A stretch of DNA of 54,421 bases from Caldilineaceae bacterium (GTDB lineage: Bacteria > Chloroflexota > Anaerolineae > Caldilineales > Caldilineaceae): NCBI GenBank assembly GCA_011523365.1, contig WTGY01000158.1:1-54421 (forward strand). Reading direction: 5' to 3'. This document shows, piece by piece, positions 44,670-54,189 of this stretch; the first letter of the stretch is position 1; every line of letters begins with the position of its first letter. Below the pieces are notes generated by a model. The model saw only the letters and a program-made list of their open reading frames with translations, made no database searches and was not told the DNA's origin. Both the position numbers and the translations under genes were made by a program.

Positions 44670-46235
44670 TCACGCTTCGACCGGTGATACATCTCGGACA
44701 AAGCGGCCCTGCATGCTCCACGGGCCGGTCCACGTGATCTGCGCTTCAATCAGGCGTCCGCGCAGATCTCCTGAGCGGTCATCAACATTGACGAATACCA
44801 GCTTATTCTGGCGCGTACGGCCGCGCCACTTGCCTTTGTGCTTTTCTTCGATGAGCAGTTCGACCGACTCGCCAAGGAGCCGGGCGTTGACCCCGGCGCA
44901 GACCTGCTCCTGTAGTTGCTCGAGCGCCTTGTGGCGGCGGACCTTTTCCTCTTCCGGCACGTCATCTGCCATGCGCCGTTCGCTAACGGTTCCCGGCCGC
45001 GGGCTGTAGCGGGCAAGGTGGGCCTTGTCCAGCTTCAGATCGGCCAGGAGCTGGTGCGTCTCGTCGAACTGTGCAGGGCTTTCGCCGCAGAAACCGACAA
45101 TAATGTCGGTATTGATCGCCGCCTGCGGAACGGTCGCCCGGATGTGCTTCACGAGACTGCGATACTGGGCCTGTGTGTAGCCGCGTTTCATGCGGGCCAG
45201 GACCTCGTCATTGCCGGCCTGGATCGGTACTTCGATATGCTCACAGACCTTGGGCAGGTCGCGTACCGCAGCGAGGATTCTGTCCGACATGTAGTTGGGG
45301 TGGCTGGTGAGGAAGCGGATTCGCCAGAGCCCCTCAATTTCGTGGACAGCGTGGAGCAAGTCGGCTAAATCGGGTCTGTCCGGTGTCGAAATCTCAGAGG
45401 TAGCGCCGTTGCGCCAGTCATGGCCATAGCGGTCGACTATCTGGCCGAGAAGCGTAACTTCGCGAACGCCCTGGGCGACCAGGCCGCGGACTTCGGCCAC
45501 GACTTCGTGCACCGGCCGGCTGCGTTCAATGCCGCGGCGGAATGGGATTATGCAGAAGGTGCAGGCGTGGCTGCAGCCGTAGACGACGGGCACGTGGGCA
45601 GTCACGGCGGCCTGGCCGTTCATGGTGAGGCGCCGGATGGACTGTCCGGGGACGAAAGGCTGCAGTTCGTCCTGCAGTGTGTGGCGGTGAGCCAGCTGTT
45701 CTTTCTCGAATAAAGACGATTCTAACGCAATCTCGTCTCGCTGGAGGTAGGTGATCAGCGGGGCCGGCTCGCTGGGAGGCATGAAGACGTCTACATGCGG
45801 AAATCGGTCCTGAAGTTGCGGGCTTGGTTTGACGCCTACCATACAACCCATCAGGGCCAGAGTACGATTTGCGCGGGCGTTTTTCCACGGCTTGAGGTTG
45901 CTGGCCTTACCGATGCCCTTGTTTTCGGCGCTCTGGCGGACTACGCAGGTGTTGAGTACAACGATATCGGCCTCATCGATAGCCTCGGTGGGCCGGTAGC
46001 CGATCCTTTCCAACTCGGCGGCAACATGATTGGAATCGGCGACATTCATCTGGCAGCCGACGGTCCAAATGTGGTATGCGCCCCGGCTCCCGATTGCCGA
46101 CATGGAGGCGCTCGGGGCACCGAACCCGGAAACCGGCTCCGTGTTCAGATGAAATGTATCTGGGAAACTGTCCGACTCGGGGGAAGTTGAGAGTTCGAAA
46201 ATCTCTGGATTCGGATCAGGATTGCGCTTGGTCAT
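44670..46235 (-). CDS. miaB: tRNA-2-methylthio-N6-dimethylallyladenosine synthase
   Basis: MiaB adds the 2-methylthio group to i6A37 in tRNA. Cysteines for the auxiliary [4Fe-4S] cluster are at C61, C97 and C131, and the radical-SAM motif GCSHACTFC has C221, C225 and C228. A TRAM-like RNA-binding domain closes the protein. About 521 residues; a ~50-residue N-terminal tail (Pro/Ser/Glu-rich) is unusual. The start is uncertain: ATG 46235 is taken, while an ATG near 46103 would remove most of the tail and TTG 46265 would add 10 residues. Confidence 0.92.
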   Translation of the reverse strand: MTKRNPDPNPEIFELSTSPESDSFPDTFHLNTEPVSGFGAPSASMSAIGSRGAYHIWTVGCQMNVADSNHVAAELERIGYRPTEAIDEADIVVLNTCVVRQSAENKGIGKASNLKPWKNARANRTLALMGCMVGVKPSPQLQDRFPHVDVFMPPSEPAPLITYLQRDEIALESSLFEKEQLAHRHTLQDELQPFVPGQSIRRLTMNGQAAVTAHVPVVYGCSHACTFCIIPFRRGIERSRPVHEVVAEVRGLVAQGVREVTLLGQIVDRYGHDWRNGATSEISTPDRPDLADLLHAVHEIEGLWRIRFLTSHPNYMSDRILAAVRDLPKVCEHIEVPIQAGNDEVLARMKRGYTQAQYRSLVKHIRATVPQAAINTDIIVGFCGESPAQFDETHQLLADLKLDKAHLARYSPRPGTVSERRMADDVPEEEKVRRHKALEQLQEQVCAGVNARLLGESVELLIEEKHKGKWRGRTRQNKLVFVNVDDRSGDLRGRLIEAQITWTGPWSMQGRFVRDVSPVEA

Positions 46236-46357
46236 TTCCTGCTTATCGGCCTGCAATACAATCAATTGAAAGTTGACAATCGGTCATGAGGCAATGTTGC
46301 CCGGGGGCAAGACGCCGCGTATACCAGAGCGTATTTTAGCGGGGTCAGGACGCCTGG

Positions 46358-47965
46358 TCAAGAAATCGGATTCGCCCTGGCGGAAGAGAGCGAGCGCAGA
46401 AGCTGCAGTTGCAACGAGGAAAGCTTTTCGCTGACTGAGACATGGTAAACCTTTGGACCGATAAGTCTGCGAACATCCTTTTCCAGGCTGGCTACGTCTG
46501 CCCGGCGAATGATCCGGATCTCTTCCAGGGACGGGGTATCTCGAAGCGGCCTCCCTTCGTACAGGATGTCTGTCAGCAGCGGCTCGATCCGGGAAACAGT
46601 GCGGTACGGCAAGCTTCTGTGTTTGGCCGGTTCACGCGGATGGAACAGTTGGAGGCGAGGGCCGGTCAGACCATCAGTCGAGTTGTACTGGCGGCAGCTT
46701 TCCTTCCACTCTCTCATTGGGTCTTCTTTGTCCAGGGTGAGGAGGTCGGCTGTGGCGAGGCCGCGATCGTCATATATGCGCCAGACCTTCTTGCTGCCGG
46801 GGATTGCAGTCTTGCCGGGGTCTTCGGAGACCTTGATAGCCGGCTGCCAGCCTTGATCACCTTCGAGGCCCACGAGCTTGTAGACGCCGCCCAAAGAGCT
46901 GTCGCCTGCCGAGGTGATGAGGCGAGTGCCGACGCCGTAGACGAGGCGACGAATGATGCTGTCGGCGTCCAGGCCGTTGTTGGCGGCCTCCTCAGCGATC
47001 TCCAACTTGATTTTATGGATTGTCAGTTCATCGAGCTTATTTGACAGAACTATCGAGGCATAGGGAAAGCCGGCGTCATCCAGCATTTGGGCAACTCGGG
47101 TGCTCAGATGGGCGAGATTGCCGGAGTCGAGACGCACGCCAACGGGGGCATAGCCTTTTCGCCTGAGCCCCTCGAATACGCGAATCGCATTGGGTACACC
47201 GCTTGCCAGCGTATCGATCGTATCGACCAAGAGCAGGCATTCGTCGGGATAGATGTCGGCGTATGCCTGAAAGGCCTCGAGCTCGGTCTTTCCGAGGGCC
47301 AGAAAGGATTGTACAAGAGAGTGGGCATGGGTGCCCTTGGGGGGATAGCCCAAGAGGTGTGAGATTCCGGCGTTGGAGGAGAAGTCGGCGCCGCCGATCA
47401 GGGCGGCGCGCGTTCCGGCGTTTCCACCGCGGTCGTGTGCGCGGCGCAGCCCGAATTCGAGCACGAGGGCGTCGCCGGCTATCTCGCGGACACGGGCGGC
47501 CTTGGTGGCGATGAGCGTCTGGTAGTTGAGGATGTTAAGCAGAGGCGTTTCGAGGATTTGGGCGATGGCAATGGGACCACGCACAACGGTAAGGGGTGTG
47601 TGAGCGTGAACCACCCTTCCTTCGGGGATGGCCTGGAGTGAGATGCTGCCGAAGTTGCCGTGTTTGCTCAGCCAGGAGAGGAAATCGTCGGCAAAGAGAT
47701 TGCGCCCGGTGCGCGATTTCATTGCGCGCATCAGGGAGAGCTCCTGCTCGCCGAATCGGGCTTCCCGCATCCAGTCAAGCAGCCATTCGAGCCCGGCATT
47801 TACGCAGAAGCCGGCACTATGCTCGCCGTAATCGGGGTAGCTGCGAAAAAAGTGGTCAAACTGGGCCTGGCGTTGGTGCATTCCGAGGCGAAAGTAGAGC
47901 TGCGCCATGGTCAGCTCATACTGATCGGTGAACAGGATGCCTTCGGCTGTGGACCTGGATTTCAT
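46358..47965 (-). CDS. pncB: Nicotinate phosphoribosyltransferase
   Basis: This enzyme makes nicotinate mononucleotide from nicotinate, PRPP and ATP in NAD salvage. It has 535 residues, within the normal long range. Blocks seen are [10 protein letters not shown] at the N-terminus, [28 protein letters not shown] with the phosphorylated histidine, DTIDTLASG and GVRLDSGNL. Its ATG is 9 bases after the extended stop of the radical-SAM selenoprotein gene, so the two are probably co-transcribed. Confidence 0.94.
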   Translation of the reverse strand: MKSRSTAEGILFTDQYELTMAQLYFRLGMHQRQAQFDHFFRSYPDYGEHSAGFCVNAGLEWLLDWMREARFGEQELSLMRAMKSRTGRNLFADDFLSWLSKHGNFGSISLQAIPEGRVVHAHTPLTVVRGPIAIAQILETPLLNILNYQTLIATKAARVREIAGDALVLEFGLRRAHDRGGNAGTRAALIGGADFSSNAGISHLLGYPPKGTHAHSLVQSFLALGKTELEAFQAYADIYPDECLLLVDTIDTLASGVPNAIRVFEGLRRKGYAPVGVRLDSGNLAHLSTRVAQMLDDAGFPYASIVLSNKLDELTIHKIKLEIAEEAANNGLDADSIIRRLVYGVGTRLITSAGDSSLGGVYKLVGLEGDQGWQPAIKVSEDPGKTAIPGSKKVWRIYDDRGLATADLLTLDKEDPMREWKESCRQYNSTDGLTGPRLQLFHPREPAKHRSLPYRTVSRIEPLLTDILYEGRPLRDTPSLEEIRIIRRADVASLEKDVRRLIGPKVYHVSVSEKLSSLQLQLLRSLSSARANPIS

Positions 47966-47974
47966 GAATTGAGT

Positions 47975-49519
47975 TCAACCGGCCAACTGGTCGGCGGTGG
48001 GCTCCGCTCAGCAGAACCAGTGCTCGGTAAGGCGCGGGGGCCGGGGAACGTAGGAGGGAAGAGCCGGAAGGACAGGAGGCGTGCGGGCGGCAGCCAGGTG
48101 CGCCTCGCATTCGATAGTGTGAAATACAGTGTATGGACCTGCCGAGACTCCAACATGCGCCGGAGGCGTTGCACCTGCTACGGAGGACGCGTCTTCGGAC
48201 TCGCTCTGGGCGGCCATTTCGGCGATGCGGGCTACCTGCTGCTGGAGTGCGTCCATGCGCGGGTCGGGGTGCTGCCAGCTGTAGGTGAAGTTGGCGGCGT
48301 CTAGCGTTCCCTTCCATTCGTCAGCGTCTTCGCCGGAGAGCAATGCGCTCCCTGGGGGTACGAGCATGCGAATCGAAAGCTGGACTGCGGGCACGTGCGG
48401 TATCAGGCCCTGCTTCCGGATCCATCTCAGCATGAAGAGATAGTCGTCCAGAGTGGTCCAGGGGGTGAAGGGCATCCAGGTCGGCTGGATGGAGAGGCCG
48501 GCCGCGTCGACAGCGGCCAGCGCCTCCTCCATGTGGCGGCGAGTGTGGCCCTTTTGGAGGCGGGAGAGTACATGGTCGCTGGTGGACTCGAAGGCGGAGA
48601 CGACGAAGGATGCGCCGTGCTCTGCAAGTTCCGGCAGGAGCCGACGATGTTTGAGAAGATGCTCCACCTTGGCGGTGAAGTCGAAACTCACGTTTGGAAA
48701 GGCGTCATGGAGGGCACGGGCTACTTTGCGGGCGTGGCCGGGGCCGTTGAGGAAGTCGGGGTCGCCAAAGGTGATGTGGCGGGCGCCGTTTTCGACTTGC
48801 TGGGCGATGTCTGCGAGAACTGTCTCGACGGGGACGACGAAAAAGCGGCCGTTGTATACGGGTACGACCGGACAGTGGCGGCAGGTGTGCAGACAGCCGC
48901 GGGTGGCCTCGGTGTAGCCGGCAGGATAGGCGACGGGTTCTTCGACCTGTTGGCCATTGCCGGTTGCACTTCCGTTTGTTGCAGTAGTGGACCCGGGGAC
49001 GTAATGGGCGTAGCTGTCCAGGGAGGGCAATGGGTTTCGATCCGGTACAGGCAGTGTGTGCCGGCCCAAATGGGGTGATGCCTCTTGAAACGGGGTGGTG
49101 AGTCCGGGCACTTCTTTCAGCGGACTGCCTGCGTGCAGGGCCTGCGCCAGGGCGACCAGTACCGGCTCAGTTTCACCGGCGATGACCGAGTCGGCGATCC
49201 CTTTGCGGCTGTCACCGAGTTGCAGCAGATGACGGCGATTGAGCCAGGCGTACAGTCCGAAAAAACAGAGATGGGCGGCGGGATTGACTGTCCGGGCCTT
49301 GCGAGCAGCGTCGACCCCGATGCGCAGGGCGGTATGCATGGGTACGGCAATGGCAATCAGGTCAGCGCCAGCCGCCTCGGCTGTTGGGAAATCTTCGACG
49401 GCCAGGTCGGCTGTTGCGGCGTCGAAGCCGGCGGCGCGCAGGGCGGCCAGCGGCCATGCCAGGCTGAGAGGCTGGTGACCGAGTTCGTAGCAGGAGAAGA
49501 GTAGAATTGAGCTGTGCAT
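47975..49519 (-). CDS. B12/radical-SAM protein, probable selenoprotein with CUAEP tail
   Basis: A 514-residue protein if the in-frame UGA at 48010-48008 is read as selenocysteine. An N-terminal B12-binding-like domain (about 1-130) is followed by a radical-SAM core with C209, C213 and C216 (RGCLHTCRHC). The frame would otherwise stop after C503. Beyond the UGA it reads A-E-P-T-A-D-Q-L-A-G and stops. The tail C-U-A-E-P matches the CUAEP/CCAEP-tail radical-SAM (seleno)protein family. A hairpin suitable as a SECIS follows the UGA. I start at ATG 49519 (MHSSILLFSCYELGHQ), where the family domain begins; TTG 49588 is possible. The reaction is unknown; the Cys-Sec pair suggests redox work. Confidence 0.85.
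47978..47998 (-). promoter_or_regulatory. Candidate bacterial SECIS hairpin
   Basis: On the minus strand ACCGCC (47998-47993), loop GACCAGTT (47992-47985) and GGCCGGT (47984-47978) form a 6-bp stem with one bulge. It begins 9 bases after the UGA, and the loop begins 15 bases after it with a G, as bacterial SECIS loops do. The element lies entirely within the extended reading frame. Confidence 0.6.
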
Positions 49520-49676
49520 CGGTACTTTGTCGAAGACGGTCCTAAAGGTTGCGGCCAGATTCAGGTTTTTCAGGGATGCTACTCTCAACGACCGCGTTTG
49601 GATTATATACTATCGTCGCCGTTTCGCTGTAGCAGTCGATCTTGCTGCGGGCGCACCCTACGGGAGATTAAACAGA
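49520..49676 (-). promoter_or_regulatory. Leader with TATAAT box for the radical-SAM gene
   Basis: A TATAAT on the minus strand lies at 49602-49607, about 80 bases before the ATG. No good -35 box is seen at the right spacing, so the promoter call is weak. Confidence 0.35.
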
Positions 49677-49679
49677 GAA

Positions 49680-50630
49680 ACATGCGTGTCGCACGAGAGC
49701 CTATGAGAGTTTGCGAGCGTTTACGAGCGTTGGGCAGATTGTCTGAATCAGGATTTGCCGGATTCCTGAGGATTCTCAGGATGGCGAGTGCCTCCTGGCT
49801 CGGGAATCGTCGTACGAGCGTTGTACGAGTGTTCACGAGAGATGACGAGAGTCCATGAGCGTTTACGAGTGTTTACGAGCGTTGGGCAGATTGTCTGAAT
49901 CAGGATTTGCCGGATTCCTGGGGATTCTCAGGATGGCGAGTACCTCCTGGCTTGGGAGTGGTCGTGCGAGCGATGTATGAGTGTTCACGAGAGATGACGA
50001 GAGTCCACGAGCGTTTGAGAGCGTTTGAGAGTGTTTACGAGCGCTGGGCAGATTGTCTGAATCAGGATTTGCAGGATTCCTGGGGATTTTCAGGATGGTG
50101 AGTGCCTCCTGGCTCGGGAGTGGTCGTACGAGCTGTGTATGAGTGTTCACGAGAGATGACGAGAGTCCACGAGCGTTTGAGAGTGTTTAGGAGCGTTGGG
50201 CGGATTGTCTGAATCAGGATTTGCCGGATTCCTGGGGATTCTCAGGATGGCGTGTGCCTCCTGGCTCGGGAATGGTCGTACGAGCGGTGTATGAGTGTTC
50301 ACGAGAGATGACGAGATTCCACGAGCGTTGACGAGTGTTGGGCGGATTGTCTGAATCAGGATTTGCCGGCTTCCTGGGGATTCTCAGGATGGCGAGTGCC
50401 TCCTGGCTCGGGAATCGTCGTACGAGCGTTGTACGAGTGTTCACGAGAGATGACGAGAGTCCATGAGCGTTTACGAGTGTTTACGAGCGTTGGGCAGATT
50501 GTCTGAATCAGGATTTGCCGGATTCCTGGGGATTCTCAGGACGGCGAGTGCCTCCTGGCTAGGGAATGGTTGTACGAGCGTTGTATGAGAGTTCACGAGA
50601 GATGACGAGAGTCCACGAGCGTTTACGAGC
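49680..50630 (+). repeat. Tandem array, ~152-base unit in six copies
   Basis: The anchor TGGGC(A/G)GATTGTCTGAATC begins at 49731, 49883, 50045, 50197, 50339 and 50491. Periods are 152, 162, 152, 142 and 152 bases, so copies differ only in steps of 10. The steps come from a decamer subrepeat, GAG(C/T)GTTTAC and variants (also GAGAGTTTAC), at the end of each unit. The unit's centre reads GGATTTGCCGGATTCCTGGG then GATTCTCAGGATGG. The period is not a multiple of three and open frames here change frame between copies, so it is not coding. Confidence 0.92.
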
Positions 50631-50885
50631 GTTTCCATGAGTTCATTGATGTTTCATGTGGTGCCGGGAGCCTCGAATCAGGTTCAAAGAGCGCTGCAAC
50701 AAGGTCCTTAAGCATTGCACGAGAGTCCATGAGAGTTTACGAGCGTTTACGAGCGTTTCCTTGCGTTCATAAGTGTTTCAAGAGTTGCTGGGAGCCTCGG
50801 ATCAGATTCATAAATCGCGACACCGAGGTCCATGAGCATTGCACGAGAGTCCACGAGAGTTTACGAGAGTATACGAGAGATTCGG
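50623..50885 (+). repeat. Second tandem repeat, two copies of ~124 bases
   Basis: Directly after the six-copy array a different unit appears twice. GGGAGCCTCG is at 50666 and 50790, period 124. Each copy has GCGTTTCC, GTTCAT and a following CATTGCACGAGAGTCCA stretch, and ends in the same GAGAGTTTACGAG decamers as the first array, so the two types share the decamer. Confidence 0.75.
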
Positions 50886-51133
50886 CATGAAGGAGTTTTT
50901 GCGGGTTTGAGCGAATGGCGCCAGCTGAACGACGACTAAGGGAGATATTTCCTTGATCGAATTACTGCGGCTCCAACTGCTTTTTCTGACATGTGTCTGA
51001 TGTTGTTCATGACCTCCGACAGAAAATCTGGGATTCGCCCTACAGCGAAAAATCGAGAATAAGTTATATTTTTGATGTTTCTGAGTCATGATGTGTTTGC
51101 GCTCTGCATGAATCTGGAAAGACGGCAAGTACT
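50886..51133. other. Gene-free stretch after the arrays
   Basis: I see no gene and no clear structure here. It is less GC-rich than the flanking genes. Confidence 0.5.
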
Positions 51134-51395
51134 GTCACGGTTTCTATGGCGGGCTCTTGATGGTCACAGTGGTGTAGGTTGGGACCATTTGGGAGTTGCC
51201 TCGCCTGCCTTGGCTGCACCGGCACGTTCTCGGGACCTGTCAAGACGCGGGGTGAAGTGCGGGTCGCCGCGGGACGCCAACTTCATATTGCCCACCCACT
51301 CGCTGCGGCGCGAGGTTGTAGGAGAGGGGGCGTTGCGGGGGCGGAGCCCCCGCACAAGGGAGGGCCGAATAGGCCCGACCGCCCGGAACTGCAGT
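51134..51395 (+). repeat. Long form of the GC hairpin repeat, copy 3
   Basis: The GC hairpin core (51311-51395, with the second GGGCC-GAATA-GGCCC stem) is preceded by about 180 bases that are also found, diverged, before copy 4 at 54190-54421. Shared landmarks are GGGCTCT, GTTGGG, GGGAG, TGCCT and the GCGAGGTTGTAGGAGAGGGG approach to the stem. This shows that the element is longer than the hairpin and that two copies keep the left part. Confidence 0.8.
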
Positions 51396-51828
51396 TTTTA
51401 GTAGTCAGTTTTTAGTTTTTAGTGAACTGCTGGGGTCGTACCGGGCCAATTGAGGGCTTGGGTCAATTGGTAGATATACCAGCGGTTGATTGGTGAAAGG
51501 CTTGAAGAGGAGAAAGTACAGAGACATCCTGGTTTACCTCTTTCAGGGTTGCTATTTGGCAAGGACTTTGCAGGAACGTATTTGTGAAGTGTTGGTGAAT
51601 CCCTATCAGGAAATGTTGCGCTTGCTGGACTTGCGATGGATTTGCTTCGTCGCGATTCTTCAGAGAGATTTTACGATTTGTGTGCAGTTTCTGATATGCT
51701 AGGGCCGATGTTCGATTGACTATTATACCACGAACTTTTGTCCCTCAGAGGACTTTTTTTGCCCGGCGACGCTGGACACATTTGGCGCGGTGTCGTCGCA
51801 CACATTACCTGAAGAAAGGAAGCTAGGC
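51396..51828. other. Gene-free stretch before oxidoreductase 3
   Basis: It begins with an AGTTTTTAGT-type low-complexity tail of the repeat. No gene is supported; a 70-codon frame at 51490 is Leu/Cys-rich and matches nothing. A weak -10-like TATGCT lies near 51696. Confidence 0.5.
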
Positions 51829-52929
51829 ATGGCAGATACCAGGGCAACGAATGGCGCGGAGGCGAATGGCGGACAGGAGAAGGGAACGTCCGACGAGCCT
51901 TTGCGGATTGGAATCAGCGGTTTGGGAAGGAGCGGATGGGGCATTCATGCCAACGTTCTGGCCCAGATCGGCGAGAAGTTCAGCGTCACGGCGGTGTGCG
52001 ATCCGGACCCCGCCCGACAGGAGGAGGCAGTTGACCGGTTTGACTGCCTGGCCTATTCGACGATAGACGAGATCATTGCGGACAAGGCTGTGGAGCTGCT
52101 GGTGGTGGCTACGCCGAGCCAGCTGCACGTGAGCGATGCCTCGGCGGCGATGCGGGCGGGGAAGCATGTCATCGTGGAGAAGCCGATGGCGCCGACGCTG
52201 GCCGGCGTGGACGAGATGATCGCGGTCTCCGAAGAGACGGGGATGCTGCTGACGGTGAACCAGAATTACCGCTATCATGCGGACTTTCTGAAGGTCAAGG
52301 AGGTCGTCGATTCGGGCGTGCTGGGGCGTATCGTGCAGATGCGGATTACCGGCAACGGTTTTCGCAGGCGGTGGGACTGGCAGACGCTGAAGAAGTACGG
52401 GGGCGGAGATTTGAACAACAAGGGGGCGCACTCGATCGACTGGGCGATTCACTTTTTCGACGATCCGAACCCGGAGATCTTCTGCCAGATGGAGACGACA
52501 CCGCTGTTTGCGGGGGATGCGGAGAGCCATGTGAAGTTGGTCATCAAGCCGAACGACGGGCCTGTCATCGACGTGGAGATGTCGAACTGCTGCGCGTTTC
52601 CGCAGGACGCGTGGCTGGTGATGGGCACGCAGGGGACGCTGGTCAGTGCGGACCGGCGCGAGGTGCACTGGAAGTATTTCGACCCGGAAGAGGCGCCGCC
52701 GCTGGTGCTGGATACGACGCCGACGCCGGACCGCAGCTACAACAGCGAGACGTTACCGTGGAAAGAGGAGAGCTTCACACCGGAGTTCAATTTCTTCACG
52801 GGGATGTTCACGCTTTACGAGGACATCTACAAGACGATCCGCACGGGCGAACAGGCAGCGATATCGGCGGCCAGTGTGCGGCGCCAGGTGGAGATATTGG
52901 AGCGCTGCCGGGAGATCAGCCCAGTTTAA
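51829..52929 (+). CDS. Gfo/Idh/MocA family oxidoreductase 3
   Basis: An NAD(P)-dependent dehydrogenase of 366 residues. The Rossmann loop is in GISGLGRSGWGIHA after a ~28-residue charged N-terminal tail. The catalytic-region lysine is in VEKPMAPT, and NQNYRYHADF and HSIDWAIHFF mark the substrate domain. AGGAAG lies before ATG 51829, so an earlier in-frame start at 51790 is not used. Its stop overlaps that of the convergent PhyH gene. Confidence 0.9.
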   Translation: MADTRATNGAEANGGQEKGTSDEPLRIGISGLGRSGWGIHANVLAQIGEKFSVTAVCDPDPARQEEAVDRFDCLAYSTIDEIIADKAVELLVVATPSQLHVSDASAAMRAGKHVIVEKPMAPTLAGVDEMIAVSEETGMLLTVNQNYRYHADFLKVKEVVDSGVLGRIVQMRITGNGFRRRWDWQTLKKYGGGDLNNKGAHSIDWAIHFFDDPNPEIFCQMETTPLFAGDAESHVKLVIKPNDGPVIDVEMSNCCAFPQDAWLVMGTQGTLVSADRREVHWKYFDPEEAPPLVLDTTPTPDRSYNSETLPWKEESFTPEFNFFTGMFTLYEDIYKTIRTGEQAAISAASVRRQVEILERCREISPV

Positions 52930-53684
52930 GGCTGGCTGGCTTCGCGGCCAAACGCGTCCATGTAGATTTTTGTACGCTGGTTCAGTACGCCGTAGAAGGC
53001 GCGTGTTTCCGGGTCCGGGTTGTCGCGCCAGAGGGCGACAGGAATGCCGGAATCGTTGGAGAGGGGCGCCCGGTCCCGGTGACCGTAGTAGATCTGGACT
53101 GTCTTGCGTTCTGAGCTGGTAGGGCGGGTTGTGGCGGTATGCAGGGCGGCGACGTTAAAGAGGGCACAGGTCCCGGCCGGCCCGTGGAGGTCGTAGATGC
53201 CGCCGCGGGCAAGTTGGGCATTCTGGTCCAATAGAAGCGGTTGGTCGATCGATTCGGGCGAGAAAGAGATGCAGTGTGTGCTCTCGTCGACGTCGGTGAG
53301 ATAGACCATGAGCTGGATGTAGTCCATGCGCAGCGGGTGTTCGGGCCAGTGCGGCTTGTCCCGATGCCAACCGCGGTGGAGCTGGCCGTCGTAGGGACCC
53401 ATATAGCGCAGGCCGATTTCACCGAAGCAGACTGGTCCGCCCATGAGGTCTTCGATGACAGGCAGGATGCGCGGGTGGCGAATCAACTCGTCGAATCGAG
53501 GGGTGGTGATCAGCGCGTCGTAGTTGACGTATTGGTGATAGCCGTAGTCGTGCCAAAAGTAGCGATAGTCGGAGCGGTCGGTGTCGAACATGCCGCGAAA
53601 ATAGTCCAACTCCTCATCCTCCAGTATCCGGCCCAGGTTCAGTACCGCAGTTTCCTCGATCTGTTTACGCCACTCCTGATTCAT
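52926..53684 (-). CDS. Phytanoyl-CoA dioxygenase family protein (PhyH 5)
   Basis: A likely Fe(II)/2-oxoglutarate oxygenase of 252 residues. Iron ligands are H107 and D109 (HRDKPH) and probably H182 (LHTATT); R193 likely binds 2-oxoglutarate. It is only distantly related to the tandem pair. The 3' end shares the bases TTAA with the convergent oxidoreductase gene. A MaoC-type gene lies 16 bases upstream on the same strand, so the two are probably an operon. Confidence 0.87.
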   Translation of the reverse strand: MNQEWRKQIEETAVLNLGRILEDEELDYFRGMFDTDRSDYRYFWHDYGYHQYVNYDALITTPRFDELIRHPRILPVIEDLMGGPVCFGEIGLRYMGPYDGQLHRGWHRDKPHWPEHPLRMDYIQLMVYLTDVDESTHCISFSPESIDQPLLLDQNAQLARGGIYDLHGPAGTCALFNVAALHTATTRPTSSERKTVQIYYGHRDRAPLSNDSGIPVALWRDNPDPETRAFYGVLNQRTKIYMDAFGREASQP

Positions 53685-53700
53685 GGTTCCTTTCCCTTCG

Positions 53701-54135
53701 CTAGCTGTTCGCCACCCACTTGAGGATATGTTGGGCTACTGCAACCAATGTGCCGGACTGATTGGTGACACGTATGTCGGACACGGACCGCCTGCGCTCT
53801 TCGTCGACGGAGACGATCTGGTAGTGAACGGTGATGGTATCGCCCAGAAAGACGGGCGCGAGGAAGCGGATGCGGTCGTATCCCAGGGAGACGGGCGTCT
53901 CTTCGTCGCCGGTGCGGGAGCCGGCGATGGCCATGGATGAGGCGGTGGACATGTAGCCGATGAGGAGCGCGCCGTGGGCGATGCGGGTGCCGTAGCTGGA
54001 GCGCTTCATGTATTCTTCGTCGACATGGTTGGGGGCCAGGTCGCCGGTGATGCCGGCAAAGAGGTAGACGTCGCTCTCGCCGACTGTCTTGCTGAAGGAT
54101 ACGCTGTCGCCTATCTCCACGTAGAAACCGCTCAT
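53701..54135 (-). CDS. MaoC-like hotdog hydratase
   Basis: A 144-residue hotdog-fold protein. The hydratase motif is FAGITGDLAPNHVDEEY with catalytic D32 and H37, followed by IAHGALLIGYMS. These proteins hydrate enoyl-CoA esters to (R)-3-hydroxyacyl-CoA, or act in related CoA chemistry. It is followed by a PhyH gene, which suggests work on an acyl-CoA or related acid. Confidence 0.87.
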   Translation of the reverse strand: MSGFYVEIGDSVSFSKTVGESDVYLFAGITGDLAPNHVDEEYMKRSSYGTRIAHGALLIGYMSTASSMAIAGSRTGDEETPVSLGYDRIRFLAPVFLGDTITVHYQIVSVDEERRRSVSDIRVTNQSGTLVAVAQHILKWVANS

Positions 54136-54189
54136 TTGTAGATTCCTCGTAACTACTGAGTCATGTACTGTGTACGGTCTGCCTGGGGG

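Noticed and set aside
49603..50444. Short minus-strand proteins rich in NPANPDSDN
   Set aside because: They lie in the tandem array. The period is not a multiple of three and the frame changes between copies, so they are chance translations.
49680..50885. CRISPR array
   Set aside because: Units are ~152 and ~124 bases, nearly identical throughout, with no unique spacers and no cas genes in the window.
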